From assembly GCA_902591695.1 (NCBI GenBank), contig CACJBQ010000001.1, forward strand, positions 44,129-108,128: a stretch of 64,000 nt of DNA, written 5' to 3'. Below, one piece after another: positions 28,871 through 38,507 of this stretch. The position numbers were made by a program, and so were the translations under genes. The first letter of the stretch is position 1, and each line of letters starts with the position of its first letter. The notes under the pieces were generated by a model that saw only the letters and a program-made list of their open reading frames with translations, was not told where the DNA came from and ran no database searches. Source of the stretch: an uncultured Pelagibacteraceae bacterium (GTDB lineage: Bacteria > Pseudomonadota > Alphaproteobacteria > Pelagibacterales > Pelagibacteraceae).

Positions 28871-29983
28871 CTATAAAACACTTGAAGCTTCTACATAGTC
28901 ATGTCCAAAAGCATCTGCAACAGCTTTATACGTTACATTGCCTTTGCAAACATTTAAACCTGCTAGAAAATTTTTATCCTCACTAAGTGCTTTTTCATAG
29001 CCTTTGTTCGCAAGCTTAACTAAAAAAGGTAAGGTTGCATTATTTAATGCCAATGTTGAAGTTCTAGGAACACCACCTGGCATATTTGCTACACAATAAT
29101 GTACTACATCATCAACTATATAAGTTGGATCTCCATGTGTTGTGGGTTTACTTGTTTCAACACATCCTCCCTGATCAATTGCTACATCAACAATAACCGA
29201 ACCTCTTTTCATTCTTTTGATCATTTCTTTAGTAATCAATTTTGGTGCTTCCGCCCCTGGAATTAATACACCACCAACTAATAAATCAGCCTCAGCAACT
29301 AATTTATCTAAATCTGTTTTGTCACTTTGTTCTGGAATAATTTTATCTCCAAACATTTCAACAAGTTGTTTTAATCTAGCCTCTGATTTATCTACAATAT
29401 GAACTTTTGCTTGCATACCAGTTGCAATTACAGCGGCATTTTCTCCAACAACTCCTCCACCTAATATAACGACAGTCCCACCTGTTACACCTGGTGCTCC
29501 TCCTAAAAGCAGGCCTCTGCCACTTTGGTTTTTCTCTAAACAATGTGCACCCGCTTGTACAGACATTCTTCCTGCAACTGCACTCATAGGTGCAAGTAAA
29601 GGTAGTCTTCCATTATCATCTGTAACTGTTTCGTAAGCGATATTAATACTTTTAGATTTTATTAATCCCTCAGTTAATTCCTTTGCAGCAGCTAAATGGA
29701 GATAAGTATATACGATTTGATTTTGTCTAATCATATCAACTTCTACTTTTTGAGGTTCTTTAACTTTAACAATTATTTCTGCATCATTAAAAATATCAGA
29801 AGCTGTATCAGCAATTTTAGCCCCAGCTTTTATATATTGATCATTCTCAAAACCAGCTTCAAATCCACCATTGTTTTCAACTAAAACTTCATGACCTTCA
29901 GAAACTAAAGTTTTAACACTATCAGGTGTTAAACCAATTCTATTTTCTTGTGGTTTTATTTCTTTAGGAACTCCAATTTTCAT
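28871..29983 (-). CDS. ald: alanine dehydrogenase
   Basis: MKIGVPKEIKPQENRIGLTPDSV; GVTGGTVVILGGGVVGENAA; VDVAIDQGGCVETSKPTTH. Confidence 0.96.
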   Translation of the reverse strand: MKIGVPKEIKPQENRIGLTPDSVKTLVSEGHEVLVENNGGFEAGFENDQYIKAGAKIADTASDIFNDAEIIVKVKEPQKVEVDMIRQNQIVYTYLHLAAAKELTEGLIKSKSINIAYETVTDDNGRLPLLAPMSAVAGRMSVQAGAHCLEKNQSGRGLLLGGAPGVTGGTVVILGGGVVGENAAVIATGMQAKVHIVDKSEARLKQLVEMFGDKIIPEQSDKTDLDKLVAEADLLVGGVLIPGAEAPKLITKEMIKRMKRGSVIVDVAIDQGGCVETSKPTTHGDPTYIVDDVVHYCVANMPGGVPRTSTLALNNATLPFLVKLANKGYEKALSEDKNFLAGLNVCKGNVTYKAVADAFGHDYVEASSVL

Positions 29984-29992
29984 AAACGAAAA

Positions 29993-31339
29993 TTAATTTT
30001 TTTTACTTTTTGCGTAATTTGTTATTCCAGTTCGAAGTTTTTCTATTATTTCATCAATATGTTTTTTTTCACAAATAAACATTGGTGCAATTATTAAACA
30101 ATCACCAGTAGCTTTGAAATTTACCCCAGCTTCATAACAGTGTTTAAAACAAGTAAACCCTGCAGCACCTGGTTTTTTATCCATTACTATATCAATTCCA
30201 CCCATCATTCCGTATCCTCTGATGTTATCAACAACATCGATATCTTTTAAAGACATTAAACCCTCTTGAAAATAAGGAGCTAAATTTTTTGCTCTATTAA
30301 AAATATCATCCTTTTCAATAATATCCTGTACAGCTAATCCAGCAGCCACAGAAATTGGAATTCCTGAATAAGTGTATCCATGAAATAATTCGATTGTTCC
30401 TTTAGGAGCATTTTCTGCAATAGCATCATAAATATCTTCTTTACATGCAACTACACCCATTGGACTAATTCCGTTTGTGGTAGCTTTTGCCATTGTCATC
30501 ATGTCTGGAGTTACTCCATACTCTTGTGATGCAAATGGAGATCCGGTTCTTCCCCATCCAGTGATTACTTCGTCAAAGATTAAAAGTATTCCATGTTTAT
30601 CACAAATCTCTCTTAATCTTTGCAAATATCCTTTTGGAGGAACTAATGTGCCTGTTGATCCTGCGATAGGTTCAACAATACAAGCTGCAATATTTTCAGC
30701 TCCAAAGTTAATGCAAATTCTTTCTAAATCTTCTGCTAACTCAACACCTGTTTCTGGTTGACCACTTACAAACTTATGTTCTGGCAAATGTGTATGTCTC
30801 ATATGTACAACACCTGGCATTAAAACACTTGCAAAAGTTTTTACGTTATTAACCATACCTCCAACAGAAGTCGCACCAATATTCATTCCGTGGTAACCTC
30901 TTTCTCTACCAACAAATCTAAATCTTTGGCTATCACCTCTTGCTCTGTGATAAGCGATTGCAATCTTAATTGCTGTTTCAACAGCTGTTGAACCACAAAT
31001 GGTATAAAACATTCTATTTAAATTTCCTGGAGTATGTTTTGAAATTCTTGTAGCTAGCTCAAAAGATCCACCAAAACCTTGTTGGAAGGGTTGACAATAA
31101 TCTAAGGTTTTTAATTGATTTGTTATTGCTTCTATAATTTCCTCTCTACCGTGTCCTAAAGGATTGCAAAATAATCCTGAGCTTGCATCAATTTGGGTTT
31201 GACCTTGATGGTTTTTTAAATACACACCTTTAGCTTCAACAATTAATCTTGGATTTTCTTTAAAGTCTTTGTTAGATGTAAATGGCATCCAATGCTCATT
31301 TAAAGAATTTGGAATTGCTGTTTTGTTTTGTGTGCTCAT
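29993..31339 (-). CDS. class III aminotransferase (taurine/omega-amino acid:pyruvate type)
   Basis: LLIFDEVITGWGRTGSPFASQEYGVTPDMMTMAKATTNG PLP-lysine region; next to ald and tauABC. Confidence 0.87.
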   Translation of the reverse strand: MSTQNKTAIPNSLNEHWMPFTSNKDFKENPRLIVEAKGVYLKNHQGQTQIDASSGLFCNPLGHGREEIIEAITNQLKTLDYCQPFQQGFGGSFELATRISKHTPGNLNRMFYTICGSTAVETAIKIAIAYHRARGDSQRFRFVGRERGYHGMNIGATSVGGMVNNVKTFASVLMPGVVHMRHTHLPEHKFVSGQPETGVELAEDLERICINFGAENIAACIVEPIAGSTGTLVPPKGYLQRLREICDKHGILLIFDEVITGWGRTGSPFASQEYGVTPDMMTMAKATTNGISPMGVVACKEDIYDAIAENAPKGTIELFHGYTYSGIPISVAAGLAVQDIIEKDDIFNRAKNLAPYFQEGLMSLKDIDVVDNIRGYGMMGGIDIVMDKKPGAAGFTCFKHCYEAGVNFKATGDCLIIAPMFICEKKHIDEIIEKLRTGITNYAKSKKN

Positions 31340-31522
31340 AAAAATTTCTTTCTAAAAAATATTTTAAAATTAATCTTAAAGCCTCTTTAGACTAAAATAA
31401 ACGGATTAACTACCACATTATTGACACAACCAAAGATTGTATTAACTTTCTTTTTTGTTTTACTTCGGAGACAATTTGAATTTAAATATCCAGAATTTAA
31501 TTAATTAAACATAGGGGAATAA

Positions 31523-32464
31523 ATGAAAAAAATACTAAGTTTTATTCTAGGATCTATTTTTGCACTTAACCTATCAATTTCAGTTGCTAATTCAGCTGCA
31601 AATGAAGTTAGAGTTGCATACTTTCTAGAATGGCCAAGCCCAAATTTAGAAGACATGCAGAAAAAGAATTTTGCTAAAGCTCTTGGTGTTCCAGTAAAAT
31701 GGACAAATTTCACTAATGGTGGAGCAATGACTGATGCTATGTTAGCAGGAGATATCGATATATCTTACTCACAAGGATTAGTACCTTTTATCAATGCTGT
31801 AAAATCTAATGCACCTATCAAATTAGTTGATATTGCTATGGAATACGGAATGGGTGGAACTACTTGTGTTACATCTAACGCTTCTGGAATTACAAAAGCA
31901 AATGCTACTGAATTAGAGGGTAAAAAGGTTGCTGTTCCATTAGGAACAATGGCTGAATACGTTTTTGATGAAAGTATGAAAGTTGTTGGTGCTGACAGAG
32001 GTAAAATGGATATTATTCAAATGGACCCAGAAGAAGGTGCTGCTGCATTAGTAAGTGGCGATGTTGTGATGGCATGTTTATTTGGTGGTAATTCTATCAA
32101 AGCAGCAACTGCAGTTGGATCAAGACTTTTAACTGTAGATGAAGCTAGAGCAGCTGGTATCTTAGGTATAGATATTACTTCTGTTACAGATAAATTCATG
32201 AAAGAAAACCCAGGTATGTTAAGAACTTTCATCGAAGTTACTCATGAAGCTAATGCTAGATACAAAGCTGGTAAAGCTGACATGAATTCGATGGCTAAAG
32301 CTTCTGAAATGACAGTTGCAGATATGAAAGACACTTTAAGTGGTTTCAAATTCTTAACTCCAGAAGAAACAAAAGCATCTATGGAAAGTGGTAATCTTGA
32401 TGGTTTCCTAAAAGGTATGGGAACTCCAGGAGGAGCTGTAGATACAAGTTTCTTACCTTTATAA
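31523..32464 (+). CDS. tauA: taurine-type ABC transporter substrate-binding protein
   Basis: Signal peptide; EVRVAYFLEWPSPNLEDMQKKNFAKALGVPVKWTNFTNGGAM; followed by tauBC. Confidence 0.9.
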   Translation: MKKILSFILGSIFALNLSISVANSAANEVRVAYFLEWPSPNLEDMQKKNFAKALGVPVKWTNFTNGGAMTDAMLAGDIDISYSQGLVPFINAVKSNAPIKLVDIAMEYGMGGTTCVTSNASGITKANATELEGKKVAVPLGTMAEYVFDESMKVVGADRGKMDIIQMDPEEGAAALVSGDVVMACLFGGNSIKAATAVGSRLLTVDEARAAGILGIDITSVTDKFMKENPGMLRTFIEVTHEANARYKAGKADMNSMAKASEMTVADMKDTLSGFKFLTPEETKASMESGNLDGFLKGMGTPGGAVDTSFLPL

Positions 32465-32486
32465 TTTTAAGGGTTTAAAACTTTTT

Positions 32487-32520
32487 AAATAGGCACTGAT
32501 TTTATAATTGGTGCCTATTT
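32487..32520 (+). terminator. hairpin with T-tract between tauA and tauB
   Basis: AAATAGGCAC-N14-GTGCCTATTT; the T-run continues past the stem to 32525. Confidence 0.85.
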
Positions 32521-32550
32521 TTTTTATCAAATTTCTAATATAAGACTGTA

Positions 32551-33348
32551 ATGAGTGATCTGATTTCTCAAAATCTTAATATGATTTTCAAAACTCCTAA
32601 AGGGGAAACAGTTCATGCTTTAAAGGATGTAAGTTTTACTTTGAAAAAAGGAGAATTGCTTACAGTACTTGGACCTTCTGGTTGTGGAAAAACAACTTTA
32701 TTAAATATTACCGCAGGATTTTTAAGACCCACCTCAGGAAAAATAACACTTAATAATAATGAAATTGATGGACCTGGTGTTGAAAGGGGAATGGTATTTC
32801 AACAAGGTGCTTTATTTGAATGGTTAACAGTAGCTGAAAATGTAAATTTCGGACTTAGGATGAAAAAAGAAGACCCTGAAGTTACAGCAAAAAAAGTTGA
32901 TGAGTGGTTAGATATAGTTGGACTTAAAGGTTTTGGAAACACACCTACCTATCAGTTATCAGGTGGTATGCAGCAAAGGGTTGCTCTTGCAAGATGTTTA
33001 ATAAATGACCCTGATTTAATTTTAATGGATGAACCATTAGGTGCATTAGACGCATTAACAAGAGAAAAGATGCAGTCTCTAGTTTTAAAGATTTGGAAAG
33101 AAACTGGAAAAACTATTATCTTAATTACTCACTCTGTTGAAGAAGCATTGTTGCTTGGAGAAAGATTATATGTAATGGCACCAAGACCGGGGCGTATACA
33201 CAAAGAGTATAATCTTCCCTTTGCTGAAATGGGTCTTACACAAGATTTAAGAGAAATTAAAAAAAATAAAGAATTCTCATCTACAAGAGAAGAAATTTTA
33301 TCCATGATTTGGAATATGGAAGAGGAAATAATGGGGAAAGATAATTAA
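32551..33348 (+). CDS. tauB: taurine-type ABC transporter ATP-binding protein
   Basis: Walker A GPSGCGKTT, signature LSGGMQQRV, Walker B LILMDEP. Confidence 0.93.
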   Translation: MSDLISQNLNMIFKTPKGETVHALKDVSFTLKKGELLTVLGPSGCGKTTLLNITAGFLRPTSGKITLNNNEIDGPGVERGMVFQQGALFEWLTVAENVNFGLRMKKEDPEVTAKKVDEWLDIVGLKGFGNTPTYQLSGGMQQRVALARCLINDPDLILMDEPLGALDALTREKMQSLVLKIWKETGKTIILITHSVEEALLLGERLYVMAPRPGRIHKEYNLPFAEMGLTQDLREIKKNKEFSSTREEILSMIWNMEEEIMGKDN

Positions 33349-35273
33349 TGTTAACCCAATTTGTAACAATATTAATTATCGTATCTGTAATCGGCTGTAT
33401 TCTTTATGGAAGAAGATTAATTAGGACTGAAAAAGTTGATGCCGTATTTGGTAATCCAGAAAGAGCAAAAGGTGGAACACACTGGGTGATAGTTGGAACT
33501 AGCGCAATTCTCATGTTATGGCTTTATTATTCATGGGATATCGCTAAAGGCTTCTATCCAAAATCAGCTAATGAATTATGTCAAGTTGCTAAAATTAACG
33601 AGTCATTATTAGGTTTAAAATATCAATTTCCTATTGAAGAAAGAGAATTCAAAAGCACATCAATTATAAAAATTGAAAACAAAAACCTTGAAAAAATTGC
33701 TAATGAAATTAATGGATCTACAGATTTAAATGATCAACAAAAAACAATTCTAGTAAGCTATATAGATAGAACTTCAAAATTAATTCCTTTCTTAACTAGT
33801 GAAGAGCTAATGGAAATGGAAACTAAAATTAAAATCAAAGAAATGACAGAGGAAATCAGACTTCTTAGTTCAAATTTCCAAAAGACAGATTATCCATTTG
33901 AGACAGATGATGAAAAAAATGAAAGACAAAAACTTATTAATGAACAAGGTGGTTGGGGAATAACAACAATAGATTCTGGAAGTGGTTCTATAGAAAATAC
34001 AATAGAAATACCAACTGCACCCCAAACTAATAGAGGTTTAAAATTTGCTGCAGCTGCGGCTGAACTAAAAATTATTGATGATAAATTTTTTAAACTAAGA
34101 AATCATAATCCTCAGTTTAAAAATGCAATTAAACAACTTAAAGATGACATTAAAGCTTACAGAAAAGGTTTAAATGATAATGAAGAAATTGCATCTGATT
34201 ATGCAAAGAACATTGTTAAAATTGCAAGAAGAATAGAGTTTGCAAGTATCTATCCTCCTAATGCATTAAATGAAATGCAGGCTGCAATAATTGAATTTGA
34301 CGAATTGCAAAATAAAGAACAAGGTGGATTAAGATTAATTGATATTCTTCTATTTCCAGCAGGAACAATTGTAGCAAGTGGACCAACATGCTCTGAACAA
34401 GGATCAGGAAGATGGTTACCAAAGCCATCTGATACTTTTAATAAATTTATACTGATGTCAAAACCAAGCGTTGGCTACAAAAATATTCCTCTTTTGTGGA
34501 TTGAAATGGTTGATGTGAGTAAAATGATAGGTTTTATCTTGCCAGATTGGATAGCAGATATATTGCCTGGTGAATATCCAGTACATACTAAAGATGGAAT
34601 TGTAAAAGAAAACTTTAAGAGCAATGTATTAAAATTTGTTACAGGTGACTTTAAATTATTTAAAGTACCTGTTCCATACGGACATATTTGGGATTCTTTT
34701 TTAAGAGTATTTTTAGGATTAATCTTCGGTATTATAATTGGTGTACCTTTAGGATTATTTATGGGCCTAAACAGATTTGCAAAAGGTTTTTTCGATCCAT
34801 TAATTGAACTTTACAGACCTGTTCCTCCTCTTGCATGGGCACCTTTGATTATTTCAGTTCTTGGAATTGATAACTCAGGAAAAGTATTCTTGTTATTTAT
34901 GGTCTCTTTATCGATAATGATTATTTCTGCAAGAGCTGGTGCTTCAGGAACACAACTATCAAAAATCCATGCAGCCCATTCATTGGGAGCTACTAAAAAA
35001 CAAATTTTAAGACATGTAATTTTCCCAAATTCACTTCCTGAAATTCTTACAGGAATTAGAGTGGCTGTTGGTATGTGCTGGGGAACACTTGTTGCTGCAG
35101 AGTTTTTAGCAGGTACAACAGGTATCGGTTTTGTTGAAAACGTTGCTAAAAAGTATTTCCAATACGAAGTAATTTGGATAACGATATTTATTATGGGTCT
35201 ACTAGGTCTTTTATTTGATATTACTTTAAGAAAAATAATAGACAAAACTATTCCTTGGCGTGGAAAAGGATAA
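33348..35273 (+). CDS. tauC: taurine-type ABC permease with ~400-aa N-terminal extracytoplasmic extension
   Basis: C-terminal ~220 aa is TauC/SsuC-like (FLRVFLGLIFGIIIGVPLGLFMGLNRF; AAHSLGATKKQILRHVIFPNSLPEILTG); the N-terminal region is extra. Confidence 0.9.
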   Translation: MLTQFVTILIIVSVIGCILYGRRLIRTEKVDAVFGNPERAKGGTHWVIVGTSAILMLWLYYSWDIAKGFYPKSANELCQVAKINESLLGLKYQFPIEEREFKSTSIIKIENKNLEKIANEINGSTDLNDQQKTILVSYIDRTSKLIPFLTSEELMEMETKIKIKEMTEEIRLLSSNFQKTDYPFETDDEKNERQKLINEQGGWGITTIDSGSGSIENTIEIPTAPQTNRGLKFAAAAAELKIIDDKFFKLRNHNPQFKNAIKQLKDDIKAYRKGLNDNEEIASDYAKNIVKIARRIEFASIYPPNALNEMQAAIIEFDELQNKEQGGLRLIDILLFPAGTIVASGPTCSEQGSGRWLPKPSDTFNKFILMSKPSVGYKNIPLLWIEMVDVSKMIGFILPDWIADILPGEYPVHTKDGIVKENFKSNVLKFVTGDFKLFKVPVPYGHIWDSFLRVFLGLIFGIIIGVPLGLFMGLNRFAKGFFDPLIELYRPVPPLAWAPLIISVLGIDNSGKVFLLFMVSLSIMIISARAGASGTQLSKIHAAHSLGATKKQILRHVIFPNSLPEILTGIRVAVGMCWGTLVAAEFLAGTTGIGFVENVAKKYFQYEVIWITIFIMGLLGLLFDITLRKIIDKTIPWRGKG

Positions 35274-35289
35274 ATGTTAAGGGGGTGAT

Positions 35290-36294
35290 ATGAAGACCCT
35301 AGTTTTAAAAAAACAAATCGTTAAAATATTCCAAAAATTTGGTCTAAGTAAAGATCATGCTTTAATTTCTACCAATGCATTAATTAATGCAGAATTAGTT
35401 GGTGCTTATGGACATGGTTTATCTAGACTAAAGATGTACTGTGATCGAATTTCTAAAAAAGTAATTAATCCAAAACCAAAAATTAAAATTAAAAAAATTT
35501 CTACTTCAATTTCTCACATTGATGCAAATAATAGTATCGGTTTTGTTGCAGCTGATTTAGGAATTAAAACTGCAATTAAACATGCACAAAAAACTGGAAT
35601 AGGAATGGTAGCAGTTAAAAATAGTGGTCACTATGGTTTATCTGGTTATTACGCTGAACAAGCAATAAAGAAAAATTTAATTACAATGATCTATACAAAT
35701 GCTCCACCTGCAGTTGCTCCACATGGTGCATTAAAAACATTATTTGGAACAAATCCAATTTGTTTTGGGTCCCCTACTGGTTCTAAAATTCCATTTATTC
35801 TAGATACATCAATCTCAATGATTAATAGAGGAAAAATTAGAGTTGCAGCAAGAAACAATCAATCAATTCCTGCGGGAGTTGCTTTAGATAAGTTTGGTAA
35901 ACCAACTACAGATGCTAAAAAAGCTTTAGCGGGAGTTCAATTACCAATTGCAGGTTTTAGAGGCTCAGGACTTGCTTGGATGGTAGATATATTAAGTGGA
36001 GTTTTAACAGGAGGAAATCACGCAGGAAGAGTTAAAGATCCATTTGATGATTTTTCAGGTCCACAAAATATTGGGCATTTATTTATTACTTTTAAAGCAA
36101 ATTTATTTCAAAAAAATTATAACCAACGAATTAAAGATAATATTAAAACAATTAAAAAACTTCCTAAGATAAAAGGTGTTAAGGAAATAATGTATCCAGG
36201 ACAAAATAAATATGCCCGGTATAAAAATAACTCAAAAAAAGAAATTTCTATACCGGATATAATAAAGAAAGATTTGGAAACTTTAATAAGTTAA
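35290..36294 (+). CDS. Ldh family oxidoreductase (malate/L-lactate/sulfolactate dehydrogenase type)
   Basis: AELVGAYGHGLSRLKMYCDRI; VKNSGHYGLSGYYAEQAI; NAPPAVAPHGALKTLFGTNPICFG. Confidence 0.9.
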   Translation: MKTLVLKKQIVKIFQKFGLSKDHALISTNALINAELVGAYGHGLSRLKMYCDRISKKVINPKPKIKIKKISTSISHIDANNSIGFVAADLGIKTAIKHAQKTGIGMVAVKNSGHYGLSGYYAEQAIKKNLITMIYTNAPPAVAPHGALKTLFGTNPICFGSPTGSKIPFILDTSISMINRGKIRVAARNNQSIPAGVALDKFGKPTTDAKKALAGVQLPIAGFRGSGLAWMVDILSGVLTGGNHAGRVKDPFDDFSGPQNIGHLFITFKANLFQKNYNQRIKDNIKTIKKLPKIKGVKEIMYPGQNKYARYKNNSKKEISIPDIIKKDLETLIS

Positions 36295-36480
36295 CATCGT
36301 TAGAGCACCCAAAGAAACGATAACAGATGATAAAATTATTGTTCGTTTAACTTTTTCCTTCTTCTTTTCTTCCAGAAGTCTTTGCTTTAGAACATCCACG
36401 TTAACCCTTTTCGGAGTTTCGACATATTGAGAGGGGGTCTCTACAATCTCGGATGTTCTATTTAAGCTTTCTGTACTCAT
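36283..36480 (-). CDS. tail-anchored microprotein (65 aa), hypothetical
   Basis: NVDVLKQRLLEEKKKEKVKRTIILSSVIVSLGALTMLTY; similar architecture to the 23548-23757 product. Confidence 0.6.
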   Translation of the reverse strand: MSTESLNRTSEIVETPSQYVETPKRVNVDVLKQRLLEEKKKEKVKRTIILSSVIVSLGALTMLTY

Positions 36481-36596
36481 ATTTCGTTTATAAGTCTAAT
36501 TTTAATCATTATTAGTTTAATTTTTACATACTAGGGTTGTCCAAAATGGGTTGACTTTAATATTGCTTTTGTTCATATTGGGTTTTTTTTTAATGT

Positions 36597-37559
36597 ATGA
36601 CAACAATACCAAGTATTTCTGAACATATTGATGAGAAGGTAATCAACAAAGTAATTCAAGATAATTTTGCCGCACTGGCACCCGCTTATTTTACTTTAAC
36701 AAGTAACTGGTTTGTAAGAGCCTATGATCATTATAAAGACATAGATAAGTTTGTCCTCATTATATATTTGATACATCAAGACCTTATATATTTCAGACAA
36801 AATGGTGTAAAAATTGACTACGACTCCTTTTATAAAGATAAATCAATCGAAATTAATAAAATTAATATTTCAGACATCTCGAAAGATCTAGGAATTCCGA
36901 AAGAAAGTATTAGAAGAAAAGTTTTAGAACTAGAAAAATTAAAAGTGATCAAAAGAACTGGTAAGAAAATTTTTGTTGTTCGAGATACGCTTTATTCAGC
37001 TAAAGCGGTCGACACTCTTACAGAGGTTTCAAATATCTTGTATGAATTTAATAAAATTTTAAAAAAAGAAAAATTAGTAAATGAAGTTTATTCTCATAAA
37101 GAAATAATATTAGCAATAAAAGAAAATTTTTCTTACTGCTTGTATCAGTTTAATAAATTTTGGTTTATTTTTATAAAAAGATGGAGAGAAGAATTAAAAG
37201 ATTTAGAGGTTTTTGCAATCGGCATGGTTGTGCTAATAAATACAATTAAAAATCCAAAATTTACTCCAAAAAAACCACATTTAGATTCATATAGAAAAGA
37301 GATTCAGGGGTCAGATAAAAGAGGAGTTAATGCTATGTCAATTTCTGAGATAACTGGTATTCCTAGACCTACAGTTGTTAGAAAAATAAAATATTTAGTT
37401 GATAAAAAATTTCTTCATATAAATGATAAAAAATTAATTACATACAATGCTAAAGATAGTGCTTTTGTAACAACAAAGGGAATGGTGAATAAAAATATGC
37501 TTAGCTTAAGCCATTTTATTTATAAAGTTTTTAATCAAATAAGAATAATCAATAATTAA
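36597..37559 (+). CDS. putative transcriptional regulator with two winged-helix motifs
   Basis: Two HTH-like segments: ISDISKDLGIPKESIRRKVLELEKLKVIKRTGKK and SISEITGIPRPTVVRKIKYLVDKKFLHIND. Confidence 0.7.
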   Translation: MTTIPSISEHIDEKVINKVIQDNFAALAPAYFTLTSNWFVRAYDHYKDIDKFVLIIYLIHQDLIYFRQNGVKIDYDSFYKDKSIEINKINISDISKDLGIPKESIRRKVLELEKLKVIKRTGKKIFVVRDTLYSAKAVDTLTEVSNILYEFNKILKKEKLVNEVYSHKEIILAIKENFSYCLYQFNKFWFIFIKRWREELKDLEVFAIGMVVLINTIKNPKFTPKKPHLDSYRKEIQGSDKRGVNAMSISEITGIPRPTVVRKIKYLVDKKFLHINDKKLITYNAKDSAFVTTKGMVNKNMLSLSHFIYKVFNQIRIINN

Positions 37560-38407
37560 TTAGACTTTCTTAATAAATAAATGAAAATAAATCCTGTTAT
37601 ATACATGATTAGTGCATAGGCAGCTGTTGGTATTGCGTATGATATATCAGTACCAAATATTTGTGTAGAAACGAATATAGCTAAAGTACCATTTTGTAAT
37701 CCGCATTCTAAGGCAATACACCTCATTTGTTTAATTCCTGAAGTAAAAGCTTTCGCAATGTAGTATGCAATAACCATCATCGATACATTTAATATTAAAG
37801 TAATTAAACCAGCTTGCATTATAAAGTTAACTAAATTGTCTTTTTCTTCGTAAAACGCTGCGAAGAAGAAAATTGCAAATAAAACAATATTAAGTTTGTT
37901 AAATATTCCAACTCTAGAAGCTATAAAATTTTCAGCAAATTTTCTAATAATCATTCCTAAAATTACAGGTACAGTTACAACTAAAAACATTTTTAGTGCT
38001 ATTCCTGTCATTGAAATATTTTGAGAAATCTCTGTTATTCCAAGGAAATCTGCAGATGTAAAAATTATTAATGGAACCGTTATTATACTTAATAAACTAA
38101 TTACAGCTGTTAAAGATATTGATAATGCAACATCTCCATCAGCAAATTTTGTCATTACATTAGATGTAACTCCACCTGGAGCTGCAGCTATGATCATAAC
38201 CCCTATTGCAATTTCTGGTGGTGTTTTAAAAATTAAAATTAATATGTATGCTACGATAGGAAGAATTATTAATTGAGAAACAAAACCAACTATAAAATCT
38301 TTTGGTGTTTTTAATATTCTGCCGAAATCTTCTAGTTTTAATCCTAGGCCTAAGCCTAACATTATTAATGCCAAAATAATTGGCGCAATTTTAGTTACAA
38401 CCTCCAA
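37556..38407 (-). CDS. bile acid:sodium symporter (BASS/SLC10-like) family transporter
   Basis: GVMIIAAAPGGVTSNVMTKFADGDVALSISLTAV; ALECGLQNGTLAIFVS. Confidence 0.9.
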   Translation of the reverse strand: MEVVTKIAPIILALIMLGLGLGLKLEDFGRILKTPKDFIVGFVSQLIILPIVAYILILIFKTPPEIAIGVMIIAAAPGGVTSNVMTKFADGDVALSISLTAVISLLSIITVPLIIFTSADFLGITEISQNISMTGIALKMFLVVTVPVILGMIIRKFAENFIASRVGIFNKLNIVLFAIFFFAAFYEEKDNLVNFIMQAGLITLILNVSMMVIAYYIAKAFTSGIKQMRCIALECGLQNGTLAIFVSTQIFGTDISYAIPTAAYALIMYITGFIFIYLLRKSN

Positions 38408-38507
38408 AGTCTCCCCCGCTCAATACCGATTATATAAAGTTGTTAAATTTATATAAAGATTTTTTTTTTATATACATGTTAAGTTTTTTCACTTATTTGT
38501 AGAAAAA

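Noticed and set aside
26998-31436. Shared 12-mer ACATTATTGACA upstream of 27116 and of tauA (31523)
   Set aside because: Contains the consensus -35 element TTGACA in AT-rich DNA; two occurrences are compatible with ordinary promoters
34811-35245. 144-aa minus-strand ORF inside tauC
   Set aside because: Antisense to the conserved permease core; no independent coding evidence
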